Positions 8,806 through 16,721 of a stretch of 46,237 bases of DNA are shown here, piece after piece. This DNA comes from an uncultured bacterium (lineage in GTDB: Bacteria > Verrucomicrobiota > Verrucomicrobiia > Verrucomicrobiales > V1-33). Within the stretch, counting starts at the first letter, position 1. Each line of letters opens with the position of its first letter. Where the stretch lies: positions 1 to 46,237 of the forward strand of contig CAIZWU010000046.1 in assembly GCA_903936775.1 (NCBI GenBank), written 5' to 3'. A model generated the notes under the pieces. That model was not told the origin of the DNA, did not search any database, and saw only the letters and a list, made by a program, of their open reading frames with translations. The position numbers and the translations under genes are program-made.

Positions 8806-9384
8806 CTAGTTGCCTGGACGGCTGGTTTCGACGAAGACAGCGGTGTAGGTGACATCCCCGCTGCGGTTGCCGCGTTCGTTGCTCTTGGTGTCTTCCCGGA
8901 AGGGCTGATAACCTTCCTTGCGGAGGGCTTCGCGGGTTTCATCCACCTGGGTGCTGCCACCGTTGTTGATGAGCAGGGTCATATCAATGTGCTCGGGATT
9001 TTCCGGGGTGCGGGCGAGACGCAGGGAGGTCACCGTGTTGCCGGTTTTGATACTGTTGATGATGCTGGTGATCATGGTCATGAGCGGGCGGGTGGTCTGG
9101 ACCCATGACCGGACTTCCTTGGCCCGGTTCTGCTCGTCATTGATGGCGGTGAGCTCGCTCTGGATCAGGGTGGTCTGGGCCAACTCGTCCTGTTCTCGGG
9201 CCAAGGCGGACTCTTCGGCGGCGATGGCCTGTTTGGTGTTGATAACGGACAGGGTTGCGAGGCCGATCGAGCCCGCCACTGCCGCATAGAAGAGGCAGGG
9301 AAGCAGAGCCATGAGGGCGGGGAGTGGCGGAGTCAGGTCCGGGCGCTCGTTCTTGAGATCATGGAGGACAGGAGGCTTCTTCAT
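8806..9384 (-). CDS. PilN-like inner-membrane protein
   Basis: This 192-residue protein has a cytoplasmic N-terminus of about 20 residues with the motif RPDLTPP, one membrane helix (about 23-47), a coiled coil (50-90) and a C-terminal alpha/beta domain. This matches the PilN (fimbrial assembly) architecture. In known systems the cytoplasmic tail of PilN binds PilM. The gene starts 4 bases after the PilM-like gene stops, so the two are probably translationally coupled. Confidence 0.65.
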   Translation of the reverse strand: MKKPPVLHDLKNERPDLTPPLPALMALLPCLFYAAVAGSIGLATLSVINTKQAIAAEESALAREQDELAQTTLIQSELTAINDEQNRAKEVRSWVQTTRPLMTMITSIINSIKTGNTVTSLRLARTPENPEHIDMTLLINNGGSTQVDETREALRKEGYQPFREDTKSNERGNRSGDVTYTAVFVETSRPGN

Positions 9385-9388
9385 GGCG

Positions 9389-10279
9389 TTACTGGTCGGT
9401 GAGGAGTTTGGCGAGTTGCTGGGGAACCGTCACTTCGCTGAGTTGGGTCCCCGGGGAGCGGGCCTGGAGGAGTTCCGCGAAGTTGCTGCCCTGCTCGTCG
9501 TTCATGAAAACAACATGGGCGCCGGGGCCGGCGTTCTGGAGCAGCGGCATCAGAATATCAAGGACCGGGGCGAGGTCGTCGGTGTAGAGGTCGGAGCGGG
9601 AACGGAGTTCGGTCCAGTTTTCCTCGCGCTGGCTCAGGATCACCACCGAGCCCTCACAACAGGCGACCATCACCACATTGCCGAAGGGCTCTCCGGGATG
9701 GGACACGGCCCGGGCGGCCCGGGCTTCGGTGACCTGGGAAATGAGGTCGAGCAGCATGCCATAGATTCCAATCGAGATGCGTCCCACCTGCAGGCCGTGC
9801 TCGCGGAGCAGGGCTTCTGTTTTCACGATGGCATCGTCGTCGCAGGCCAGCAGCAGGCTGGTGTTGCTTTCCGGGTTGTGGATCAGGCTGTAGCGTTTTC
9901 CGCGTTCCGCTTTGGCCCCGAGGGCGGCTTTGGGATTGGTGCGGAGTTGTTCTTCCAAGCCGGCGCGGCGGCTCAGGTTCACTTCGAGGGTGATGACAAA
10001 CCGGTGATTGAGGGAGACGGCGCACCAGCCCGTTTCGGTGTGCGTGCGGAGTTCGGTCCCCACGGTCGCGAGGACTTCTTTCAATTCGCCGTCCATGCTG
10101 CCGGCGTCGGTGAATTCCCCGCGTTTATCGAGCGACAGCCAGTTGACGCGGCGGCGGCTGACACTGAGGAGCAGGGTTTTTTCGCGGGGGAATCGCTTCC
10201 GCCAAGGGGCACCGCTGTCGTCCGGTTCCGGCCGGAAGGAGCGGAAGGTGAGGACATCTTTCAGGTCTTTGAGTTTCAT
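9389..10279 (-). CDS. PilM-like (actin-fold) cytoplasmic protein
   Basis: This 296-residue soluble protein has no signal or membrane helix. It has alternating beta/alpha segments and sits between the PilT-type ATPase and the PilN-like gene, the place of PilM (or the cytoplasmic part of GspL). Segments such as SVSRRRVNWLSLDKRG near the start and VVMVACCEGSVVIL later fit the strand pairs of an actin-like fold. It is shorter than usual PilM (about 350 residues), and I do not see a clear nucleotide-binding phosphate loop. PilM family members recruit PilN to the cytoplasmic face of the machine. Confidence 0.55.
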   Translation of the reverse strand: MKLKDLKDVLTFRSFRPEPDDSGAPWRKRFPREKTLLLSVSRRRVNWLSLDKRGEFTDAGSMDGELKEVLATVGTELRTHTETGWCAVSLNHRFVITLEVNLSRRAGLEEQLRTNPKAALGAKAERGKRYSLIHNPESNTSLLLACDDDAIVKTEALLREHGLQVGRISIGIYGMLLDLISQVTEARAARAVSHPGEPFGNVVMVACCEGSVVILSQREENWTELRSRSDLYTDDLAPVLDILMPLLQNAGPGAHVVFMNDEQGSNFAELLQARSPGTQLSEVTVPQQLAKLLTDQ

Positions 10280-10300
10280 GGATCGCGCGGGTTTGAGATA

Positions 10301-11353
10301 TTAGTGAGGGCGGACGGTTTCCTGACTGAAGTAGGATTCGATCTCTCCTGCGCTGAAGCCGGTTTGTTCCGGGGGTTTGCAATACCAGCCTTCGCCGAAA
10401 CGGGCTTCGAGGCTGCGCTCGAAGGTGAGCATGCCTTTTTTGAATCCAGTCTCGAGTTCCTGATCGAGCTTCTTGTATTCCCCGCGGCGGATCAGATTGG
10501 TGGTGGAGTCATATTGCAGGAGCAGCTCATGGATGCCGAAGCGGCGGCCGCGCTTCTCGTCAAACATCAGGCGCTGGCAGAGAATCATGCGCAGACAGTC
10601 GGCCAAACTCGCCTGGGCGGTTTCGAGGCGGTCGGAGGGGATCAACTTGAGGAAACGCTGCACGGTCTGGGAGGCCGTGGAGGTGTGCAGGGTGGCCACC
10701 ACCACGTGTCCGGTTTCCGCCGCCTGGAGGGCGATCTCGGCGGTTTCCCCATCCCGGATTTCCCCTACCAGAATGACATCCGGGGCCTGACGCAGGGAAG
10801 CGCGCAGGGCCATGGCAAAGTCGAGGTCGTCCTCACCAATTTCCCGCTGGGACATCAGGGAGGGGGTGCCTGAGGGGTAAATGTATTCGATGGGGTCTTC
10901 AAAGGTCACCACGTGTTCGTCCCGCTGGCGGGCCCGGTGGAGGATCATGGAGGCGATCGTGGTGGATTTCCCTGAGCCAGTGGCCCCACAGACGAGGAAA
11001 AGTCCGTTTTTGGCTTCCATGAAGGCCTTCATGGCGGCGGCGGGGACGGCGATATCCTGAGGGGTGGGGATTTTGCTGGGGAGCAGACGCAGAACCCAGC
11101 GGAAGCGGCCCCGGGTGACCATGCGGTTCACCCGGAAGCGCAGCCCGGCAAACGACATGGCGTAGTCAACACAACCCGGTTCCACCTGCATCGGCTGGTC
11201 TGGCACGTAAACAAACTGGTCAATAATGAGGGACCCGTTCTGTTTATAGCAGATCGGCTCGTGCGGGGTGATGTAGAAATCACTCACCCCGGTGAGTTGG
11301 GAAATTTGGTGCACTCGTTGGCCGAGAGGGCTGCGTTCATCAATGTAGTCCAT
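10301..11353 (-). CDS. PilT-type AAA+ filament ATPase
   Basis: This 350-residue protein has the PilT/GspE ATPase motifs: Walker A GATGSGKST (about 123-131), Asp box (FEDPIEY, 151-157), Walker B ILVGEIRD and His box TGHVVVATLHTSTA. The short N-terminal domain and the C-terminal sequence around NLIRRGEYKKLDQELETG match PilT rather than the longer PilB/GspE, which carry a zinc-binding Cys4 motif absent here. PilT proteins normally power retraction. It is the first gene of the minus-strand operon and the only motor ATPase in the window, so either it drives assembly here or a PilB is encoded elsewhere. Confidence 0.9.
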   Translation of the reverse strand: MDYIDERSPLGQRVHQISQLTGVSDFYITPHEPICYKQNGSLIIDQFVYVPDQPMQVEPGCVDYAMSFAGLRFRVNRMVTRGRFRWVLRLLPSKIPTPQDIAVPAAAMKAFMEAKNGLFLVCGATGSGKSTTIASMILHRARQRDEHVVTFEDPIEYIYPSGTPSLMSQREIGEDDLDFAMALRASLRQAPDVILVGEIRDGETAEIALQAAETGHVVVATLHTSTASQTVQRFLKLIPSDRLETAQASLADCLRMILCQRLMFDEKRGRRFGIHELLLQYDSTTNLIRRGEYKKLDQELETGFKKGMLTFERSLEARFGEGWYCKPPEQTGFSAGEIESYFSQETVRPH

Positions 11354-11382
11354 GATTCAAAATTGTTTTCACCGTAATCACT

Positions 11383-11411
11383 ATAATCATGAGAATTCCA
11401 ATGGAAAGCAA
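11383..11411 (-). promoter_or_regulatory. Candidate sigma70-type promoter of the filament operon
   Basis: On the minus strand, TTGCTT (-35) and GATTAT (-10) are separated by 17 bases, which would start transcription about 20-25 bases before the ATPase start at 11353. Both boxes are imperfect (3/6 and 4/6), so this is tentative. Confidence 0.3.
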
Positions 11412-11439
11412 AAATTACGGCTTTTCGAAGTAATATGAC

Positions 11440-11925
11440 GTTCCGGCGTGCAGATCGGGTGGTCCAGGCTGTCCAACAGGCACCGGAAGGCACCAGCGGC
11501 CTATCCCAGGACTGGGGCAGGAGAAGCAAAGTCCGCGGGGACGGGGCCTTTCCTGGCAGACCCGGCAAAGGAGGCCCGCGTTTTCGATGCAACGGGAGGG
11601 TTTTCCAGAGAACTCCGCCGGTGTTTCCATTCCAGTGGGTCCGCAGCTCTGCCCGTAGCCAGCGACAATTATAAATTCCCATGGCGACCATTAGCATTGA
11701 CCCCTCGCGGCAATCGGGCCGCAGGGGCGGTTTCGGTGGAGTTGCCGGGCCCTCAGCCCGGGAAGATTCATGGGTGATCTAAATTCCTATAAGCAGGGGG
11801 CCGCCCCTCACAGCCCGCCGGGGAGAATTTTCTTGGCCGAGGGGCTGCCGTCGTGAGGGACAAGGGATGGCTTTTGAAAAAGCAGCCAATCTGGAAAATA
11901 TAAAATAATCAATTTTTCCTAAATT
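11440..11925 (+). other. Gene-free spacer with several GC-rich hairpins
   Basis: No convincing gene lies between the divergent ATPase and secretin genes. The stretch holds an almost perfect stem CCCCT(c)GCGGC/GCCGCAGGGG at 11701-11727, a stem CCGGGC/GCCCGG near 11747, and long-range complementarity between a CCCCTCAC and a GTGAGGG sequence around 11814-11862. Short open frames exist but have no start context or recognisable product. It could encode a structured RNA or be a decayed insertion. The last 50 bases before 11931 are AT-rich, as expected upstream of a promoter. Confidence 0.4.
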
Positions 11926-11930
11926 CCACC

Positions 11931-11959
11931 TTGAAATCACATTATGGAATTTGTATTAA
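11931..11959 (+). promoter_or_regulatory. Sigma70-type promoter of the secretin gene
   Basis: TTGAAA (11931-11936), a 17-base spacer and TATTAA (11954-11959). It would start transcription near 11966, which supports the secretin start at 12028 and argues against the in-frame ATG at 11944. Confidence 0.55.
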
Positions 11960-12027
11960 ATATGAAGCTTAAGTGGAATCACTCTCCATTCGGCTCTCTT
12001 TTCAGCCAACCGTCAACTCCCCCAGCT

Positions 12028-14079
12028 ATGAAAAACCACCTGAAATTAACGAGCTACCCGATCCGGGTAGCTGCTGTGGGACTGCTGGCTACGCTTGCGG
12101 CCATGCCTTTCGCGGCAGCTGGCATCTCTGAGGACCAAGCACTGGTCAATGCAAGCCCGGATTATGATGCCGTGCGCGAACGTCTGATCAGCGCCCCGGC
12201 CCTCGACCTGAATTTCGATAAAGCCAATCTGCGTGACGTGATCCGCATGCTGGCGACCAAGTCCGGGATTCATTTCATGTCCATGCCGATGCAGAAGGAC
12301 CTCGACAAGCAGTTGGTGACCATCAGCATGAAGATGGCTCCGTTTGCGGCCTTGGAAACCTTGGCCAATGAAAACGGCATCGCGCTGGTTTATGACCGGG
12401 GCGTCTGGCACCTGCGGCCGTTTAACGACAGCGAAATGATCGCCCGCACCTACGTCATCAAATATAATACAGGCGAATTGGCCGAAACCACCGGGAGCGG
12501 TGCCGGCGGCAGTGGGTCGGAATCCGGCGGGTTTGGCGGTGGCGGAGGGGGGGGCGGCGGTTTCAGCGGCGGGAGCAGTGGTGGCAGCGGCGGTGGCATG
12601 GGCAACGGATTGGATCTTGGGGCCGCCGGCAATATCTTCAAAGTGGATGACAAAGAGATGGTCGAAAAGGTGAAGGAAATCCTTGGGACCAGCACCTCCG
12701 GTTATACTGCCAATTTCGCCGGTGAAGTCTCGGTGGATGAGTTTTCCAATTCCCCGATTCTGGTGCCCTCCCAGGCCCCGCGCGGGGAAGGGGAAGGCGG
12801 TGACAAACAAGGCGAGGCCAAAGTGGTGTGGAATTCAGACAGCAATACCCTTTTTGTGGTCGCCACCCGCCAGCAGCATCAGTTTGTCGAGCGCTGGATT
12901 TCCTCCATCGACCGGAAACAATCGCTCATCGCGGTGGAACTGAAGTTCGTCGAAACCACCAAGGACCCGAAAAACCAGTTGGGGGTCGATTGGTCCGGCA
13001 CGTTTGACGGCGGGTTCAAGTTCTCCCTGAACACCCCGCCCACCACGGTGGACCTCAATGACATTGGAGCGACGGAACTGCCAACCGCCGCCATCCTCAC
13101 CCCGGATGATGTCAACGTGAAGCTCAATTTCCTGCTCAAGGACCGGGAAACCAGCACCGTCAGCTACCCCCGCGTCCTCACGCAGAATAACCGTGAGGTT
13201 TCCATGCGCAGCGTGGTGAATTTCCCGGTGCTGGCCTCCAGTTCCTCCGTGAGCGGCGGGACCGGAACGGGTGCCAGCACCGCCAGCATCAGCTTTCTGC
13301 CCATCGGTACCACGGTCAACATCCTGCCCAAGCGCATCAACGACGACCGGGTGATCATGCACACCAAGATCGTGGTCGCCAACGTGATCGGAAATGAAAT
13401 CATCGACGGTAATTCCTATCCCGTGCCCACCTCCCGGGTCTATCAGGCTCCTTTGGAAGTCCAGAGTGGCTATACCGTGGCGATTGCAGGTCTTGATGAG
13501 GCCACCGACGCCCGTGCCGGAACCGGCATTCCCGTGCTGAGCCGGATCCCGGTGGTGGGATGGGCCTTCAAGAACCGCTTCCGCGACCGCTCCCGGAAAA
13601 ACCTCATGATTTTTATCACCCCCACCATCATGCCGGTCGATGGCAATGGCGTGGGTGAACGTCCGATCTCCGAACTGCCCCGCTTTCATGGTGATCAGGC
13701 CGTCGCAGCCCCCCGCATCCATCCCAATGGCGAACTGGAAGGCGGTGCGGCTGCCCTGGAGCAGGCCATCAAGTGGTGCGACCGCGAGGAGCGACGGATC
13801 CGCAACGTATGCGGGGAAGCCCGGGCGGCCACGCCGGGCGGCGCCTTCCAGCGCACCGAGTTCAACCAGTTGATTCAACTGGGCAAGGTCAACTACGCCC
13901 TGCGCCGCTACCTCGGCGGCCTGAAAAAGCAGGGTGCGGCCGACCCCGCCATGCTGCAATTGCCGGAGTGGAATCTGAATCAGATCCACCGCCGCACCCG
14001 CGGCCTCTGGCTGGAGCACTTCCGCCAGTCGCTCCACACCCCGGGCATTGGGGAGAATACCAGCCTCTATTTTGAGTAA
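12028..14079 (+). CDS. Secretin (PilQ/GspD family) outer-membrane channel
   Basis: This 683-residue protein has a signal peptide (1-31), an STN-like N domain (about 60-132), a Gly/Ser-rich loop (156-200), a second N-type domain (about 205-295) and the secretin domain (about 365-535) ending in the family signature around VLSRIPVVGWAFKNR and LMIFITP. A C-terminal tail of about 140 residues with charged helices follows; it may bind a pilotin or another partner. Secretins form the multimeric outer-membrane gate for type IV pili and type II secretion. The start at 12028 gives a proper signal peptide and lies after the promoter. The gene is divergent from the filament operon and ends at a strong terminator. 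Confidence 0.93.
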   Translation: MKNHLKLTSYPIRVAAVGLLATLAAMPFAAAGISEDQALVNASPDYDAVRERLISAPALDLNFDKANLRDVIRMLATKSGIHFMSMPMQKDLDKQLVTISMKMAPFAALETLANENGIALVYDRGVWHLRPFNDSEMIARTYVIKYNTGELAETTGSGAGGSGSESGGFGGGGGGGGGFSGGSSGGSGGGMGNGLDLGAAGNIFKVDDKEMVEKVKEILGTSTSGYTANFAGEVSVDEFSNSPILVPSQAPRGEGEGGDKQGEAKVVWNSDSNTLFVVATRQQHQFVERWISSIDRKQSLIAVELKFVETTKDPKNQLGVDWSGTFDGGFKFSLNTPPTTVDLNDIGATELPTAAILTPDDVNVKLNFLLKDRETSTVSYPRVLTQNNREVSMRSVVNFPVLASSSSVSGGTGTGASTASISFLPIGTTVNILPKRINDDRVIMHTKIVVANVIGNEIIDGNSYPVPTSRVYQAPLEVQSGYTVAIAGLDEATDARAGTGIPVLSRIPVVGWAFKNRFRDRSRKNLMIFITPTIMPVDGNGVGERPISELPRFHGDQAVAAPRIHPNGELEGGAAALEQAIKWCDREERRIRNVCGEARAATPGGAFQRTEFNQLIQLGKVNYALRRYLGGLKKQGAADPAMLQLPEWNLNQIHRRTRGLWLEHFRQSLHTPGIGENTSLYFE

Positions 14080-14133
14080 GCCGGAAGAGGCCCTCCGAAA
14101 GATCGGTTAAAGAAGAGAGCATACCGGAGAACG

Positions 14134-14164
14134 GGGCATTCTGCATGGCAGGATGCCCGGTTTT
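14134..14164 (+). terminator. Terminator of the secretin gene
   Basis: Eleven-base stem GGGCATTCTGC/GCAGGATGCCC (one G-T pair), loop ATG, then GGTTTT. An ATG at 14153 that would open the next reading frame lies inside the stem, so it is not the real start of the downstream gene. Confidence 0.75.
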
Positions 14165-14281
14165 GCATTCGCCGCTCGACAAGCCCTTCCCCACATGCCT
14201 AGTGATGACCGGATTTACCTACAAACCCCTTCCGGTGACGATTTCTTCAGACGCATGAAAGCCCATTTAATGTTCCACGCC

Positions 14282-14761
14282 ATGACCTCCGAGACCAGCC
14301 ATGCCATCACCGGCTGGCTGCGCGAGACAGAGAAGGCAGTCTTCCAGTCTGCGCTCGCCTCCCTGGCCGCCCAGCGTAAACTCCGCCCTATCTTTGTCGC
14401 CCGCAAAACCAAGACCGAGCAAATCGCTTGGATGGCCGAGCAACTCAAGTCCCGTCTCAATGAAGCGATTGGCGAAAATCTGCTGCAGATCTGGCTGATG
14501 AAAGGCCGCCCCGCCATGCTCATCAGCTTCCTGAACGCCCTCGGGGTAACCCATGACGGCCAAGGAGGCATCGAAGGCGATATTCCCGCCCAACTGGATC
14601 CTGCCAAGATCAAAGCCGGGGCCGACGCCCTGCTTGCCGCCCATCCCGCGGAAGAAGTGGCCATTTACCTGAATCTGTTCCAATTGCAGCAAATGGGCGG
14701 GTGGCCTGAACTCCAGGCCGTCCTTGACGCCGATCCCCGTCTCGGCTGGAGCGCGGTCTAG
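14282..14761 (+). CDS. Conserved-looking hypothetical protein, 159 residues
   Basis: I do not recognise this family. The protein is soluble and mostly helical by composition, with no signal peptide, membrane segment or Cys motif. Several in-frame starts exist (14153, 14195, 14255, 14282). The first lies in the secretin terminator, and the bases between 14195 and 14282 use codons rare in this window (AGT, CTA, AGA, TTA), whereas codon use becomes typical from 14282, so that start was chosen. It stands alone between the secretin gene and the ABC cluster. Confidence 0.55.
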   Translation: MTSETSHAITGWLRETEKAVFQSALASLAAQRKLRPIFVARKTKTEQIAWMAEQLKSRLNEAIGENLLQIWLMKGRPAMLISFLNALGVTHDGQGGIEGDIPAQLDPAKIKAGADALLAAHPAEEVAIYLNLFQLQQMGGWPELQAVLDADPRLGWSAV

Positions 14762-14959
14762 GAGGGGTTCCCCCTCCGCCACAATCCCTGATAGCTCCGC
14801 CGGAGCATGATCGTTTTACAAATTTCGCTCCGCCGGGTGGAATTCGTCAAACAAATGACGTTTTCACCAACGCTTTACCCGCGCATCGGCGAGTCAGGCA
14901 CGTCCCGGCCCACCCGTTCCTTCCCCATCCACCACCGCGTTCTTTCCAGCTAGTTCCGT

Positions 14960-15910
14960 ATGATTGAAATCACCTCCCTCAGTAAGCACTTCGGCCCGAA
15001 AGTGGCCGTGGATAATCTCTCCCTGACGGTTCAAAAAGGTCAGGTGCTCGGATTCCTCGGACCCAACGGGGCCGGAAAATCCACCACCATGCGCATGATC
15101 ACCGGGTACCTGCCTCCGACCGCCGGAGCCATCACGATCGGCGGGGTGGACATGCTGGATGACCCCAATCAGGCCAAGGCCAAAATCGGCTATCTCCCGG
15201 AAAGCGCCCCGCTCTACGCGGATATGACCGTCGAGGGATTCCTCGCCTTTGCGGCCGCCCTGCGTGGTCTCAACGGCTCCGCCAAAAAAGCCGCGGTCGA
15301 TAAAGCGATCTCCACCTGCTTCCTCGAAAAAGTCCGCGCCCAATCCATTGACACCCTGTCCAAAGGCTACCGCCACCGCACCTGTCTCGCCCAGGCGATC
15401 ATTCACGACCCTGAAGTCCTCATCCTTGACGAACCGACCGATGGTCTCGACCCCAATCAGAAGGACGTCGTCCGCAATCTGATCAAGGAGATGGGTAAAA
15501 CCAAGGCCATCATCTTCTCCACCCACATCCTCGAAGAAGTGGAAGCCTGCTGCACCCGTGCCGTCATCATCGATCAGGGCCGCGTCGTCGCTGATGGCAC
15601 CCCGGACGAACTGAAACGCCGCGCCCTCCGCGCCGGCAGTGTCCACGTCAAAATCTCCGGTCAAGGCAGCCAGGCTTTGGCCGCTGACCTTGGAAAACTC
15701 GGCCATGCCGCCCGGGTGGAGAATCCCGCCACCTCCGGCGATACCTTCACCGCCACCGTTTTCCCCAAGTCCAAAACCGCCATCAGTGCGCTCTCGACCG
15801 AGATCTACGAACTCTGCCGCCAGCGCAGCCTCTTGCTCCAGGAACTCCACGAGGAACCAGGCCGCCTCGACGACATGTTCCGCGAACTCACCAGCCAGAA
15901 CAAAGTCTGA
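14960..15910 (+). CDS. ABC transporter ATP-binding protein (GldA/CcmA-like)
   Basis: This 316-residue ATPase has Walker A GPNGAGKST (34-42), a Q-loop region around YLPESAPLY, the C-loop LSKGYRHR (in place of LSGGQ), Walker B with LILDEPTDGLDP, and the H-switch in FSTHILEEVE. The last 90 residues form the extra C-terminal domain seen in GldA-type and drug-exporter ATPases. It is the first of four genes (ATPase, permease, GldG-like, DUF4340) that recur together in bacteria. In Bacteroidetes the homologous GldAFG set is linked to gliding. Elsewhere its substrate is unknown. Confidence 0.9.
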   Translation: MIEITSLSKHFGPKVAVDNLSLTVQKGQVLGFLGPNGAGKSTTMRMITGYLPPTAGAITIGGVDMLDDPNQAKAKIGYLPESAPLYADMTVEGFLAFAAALRGLNGSAKKAAVDKAISTCFLEKVRAQSIDTLSKGYRHRTCLAQAIIHDPEVLILDEPTDGLDPNQKDVVRNLIKEMGKTKAIIFSTHILEEVEACCTRAVIIDQGRVVADGTPDELKRRALRAGSVHVKISGQGSQALAADLGKLGHAARVENPATSGDTFTATVFPKSKTAISALSTEIYELCRQRSLLLQELHEEPGRLDDMFRELTSQNKV

Positions 15911-15944
15911 CCTGACCCCCACCTTCACCCTTTCCTAAAAAGTC

Positions 15945-16673
15945 ATGCGTCACATCGGCATTATCTTCAAACGCGAGCTCGCCAGTTATTTCAATAACCC
16001 GCTCGCCTACGTCCTCGTCATCATCTTCAGCATTCTCTCCATGGGGCTGACCTTCGTGATCGGGAAATTCCTCGACCTCAACGACGCCTCCCTGACCAGC
16101 TTTTTCTGGTTCCACCCTTGGATCTACATGATCTTCGGCCCGGCCATCGGGATGAGATTGTGGGCGGAGGAAAACCGCATGGGTACCACGGAATTGCTCC
16201 TCACCATGCCCATTTCCGCCTGGCAGGCAATTGTCGGAAAATTCCTCGCCGCCTGCGTCGTGCTGGCCGCCGCCCTCGCCAGCACTCTCCCGATCGTCTA
16301 CACCGTCTATCACCTAGGAAATCCTGATGGGGCGATGATCTTCAGTGGTTATCTGGGCAGCTTCCTGATTGGTGCTGCCACCATCGCCATCACCTGCGCC
16401 ATCTCCGCCCTCACCCGCAGCCAGATCAGTTGCCTGCTCATTTCGGTGGTGATCTGCTTTATTCTGGTCCTCGCCGGTTTCCCCAGCGTCACGGATTTCC
16501 TTCGTCCCACCATGCCTTGGCTGGCGGATCTCGGAAACTCCATCAGCTTCTGGTGGCACCAGAGTGAAATGGCCCGCGGCCTCGTCCGCCTGCAATCCCT
16601 CGTTTACCTGATCACCCTCAGCGTCTTCTCCCTCTTTCTCACCAGCGTCATCATCCGATCCAAGCGGGCCTGA
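15945..16673 (+). CDS. ABC-2 type permease (GldF-like)
   Basis: This 242-residue protein has six likely membrane helices, beginning with the typical FKRELASYFNNPLAYV segment of GldF-like ABC-2 permeases and a second signature at AEENRMGTTELLLTMP. It follows the ATPase gene by 34 bases and is almost certainly its membrane partner. The transported substrate cannot be inferred from the sequence. Confidence 0.88.
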   Translation: MRHIGIIFKRELASYFNNPLAYVLVIIFSILSMGLTFVIGKFLDLNDASLTSFFWFHPWIYMIFGPAIGMRLWAEENRMGTTELLLTMPISAWQAIVGKFLAACVVLAAALASTLPIVYTVYHLGNPDGAMIFSGYLGSFLIGAATIAITCAISALTRSQISCLLISVVICFILVLAGFPSVTDFLRPTMPWLADLGNSISFWWHQSEMARGLVRLQSLVYLITLSVFSLFLTSVIIRSKRA

Positions 16674-16721
16674 TCCCTCTGGTCGCTCCAACCTTCCTTT
16701 TCACCCATTCCTTTTTAAACC

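Noticed and set aside
9311..10873. Long plus-strand open frame of 520 codons
   Set aside because: It runs antisense through the PilN-, PilM- and PilT-like genes, has a Gly/Ala/His-biased composition typical of antisense frames in GC-rich DNA, and shows no domain.
14153..14281. Upstream in-frame starts for the small unknown gene
   Set aside because: 14153 is inside the secretin terminator stem, and codons up to 14281 are atypical for this genome.
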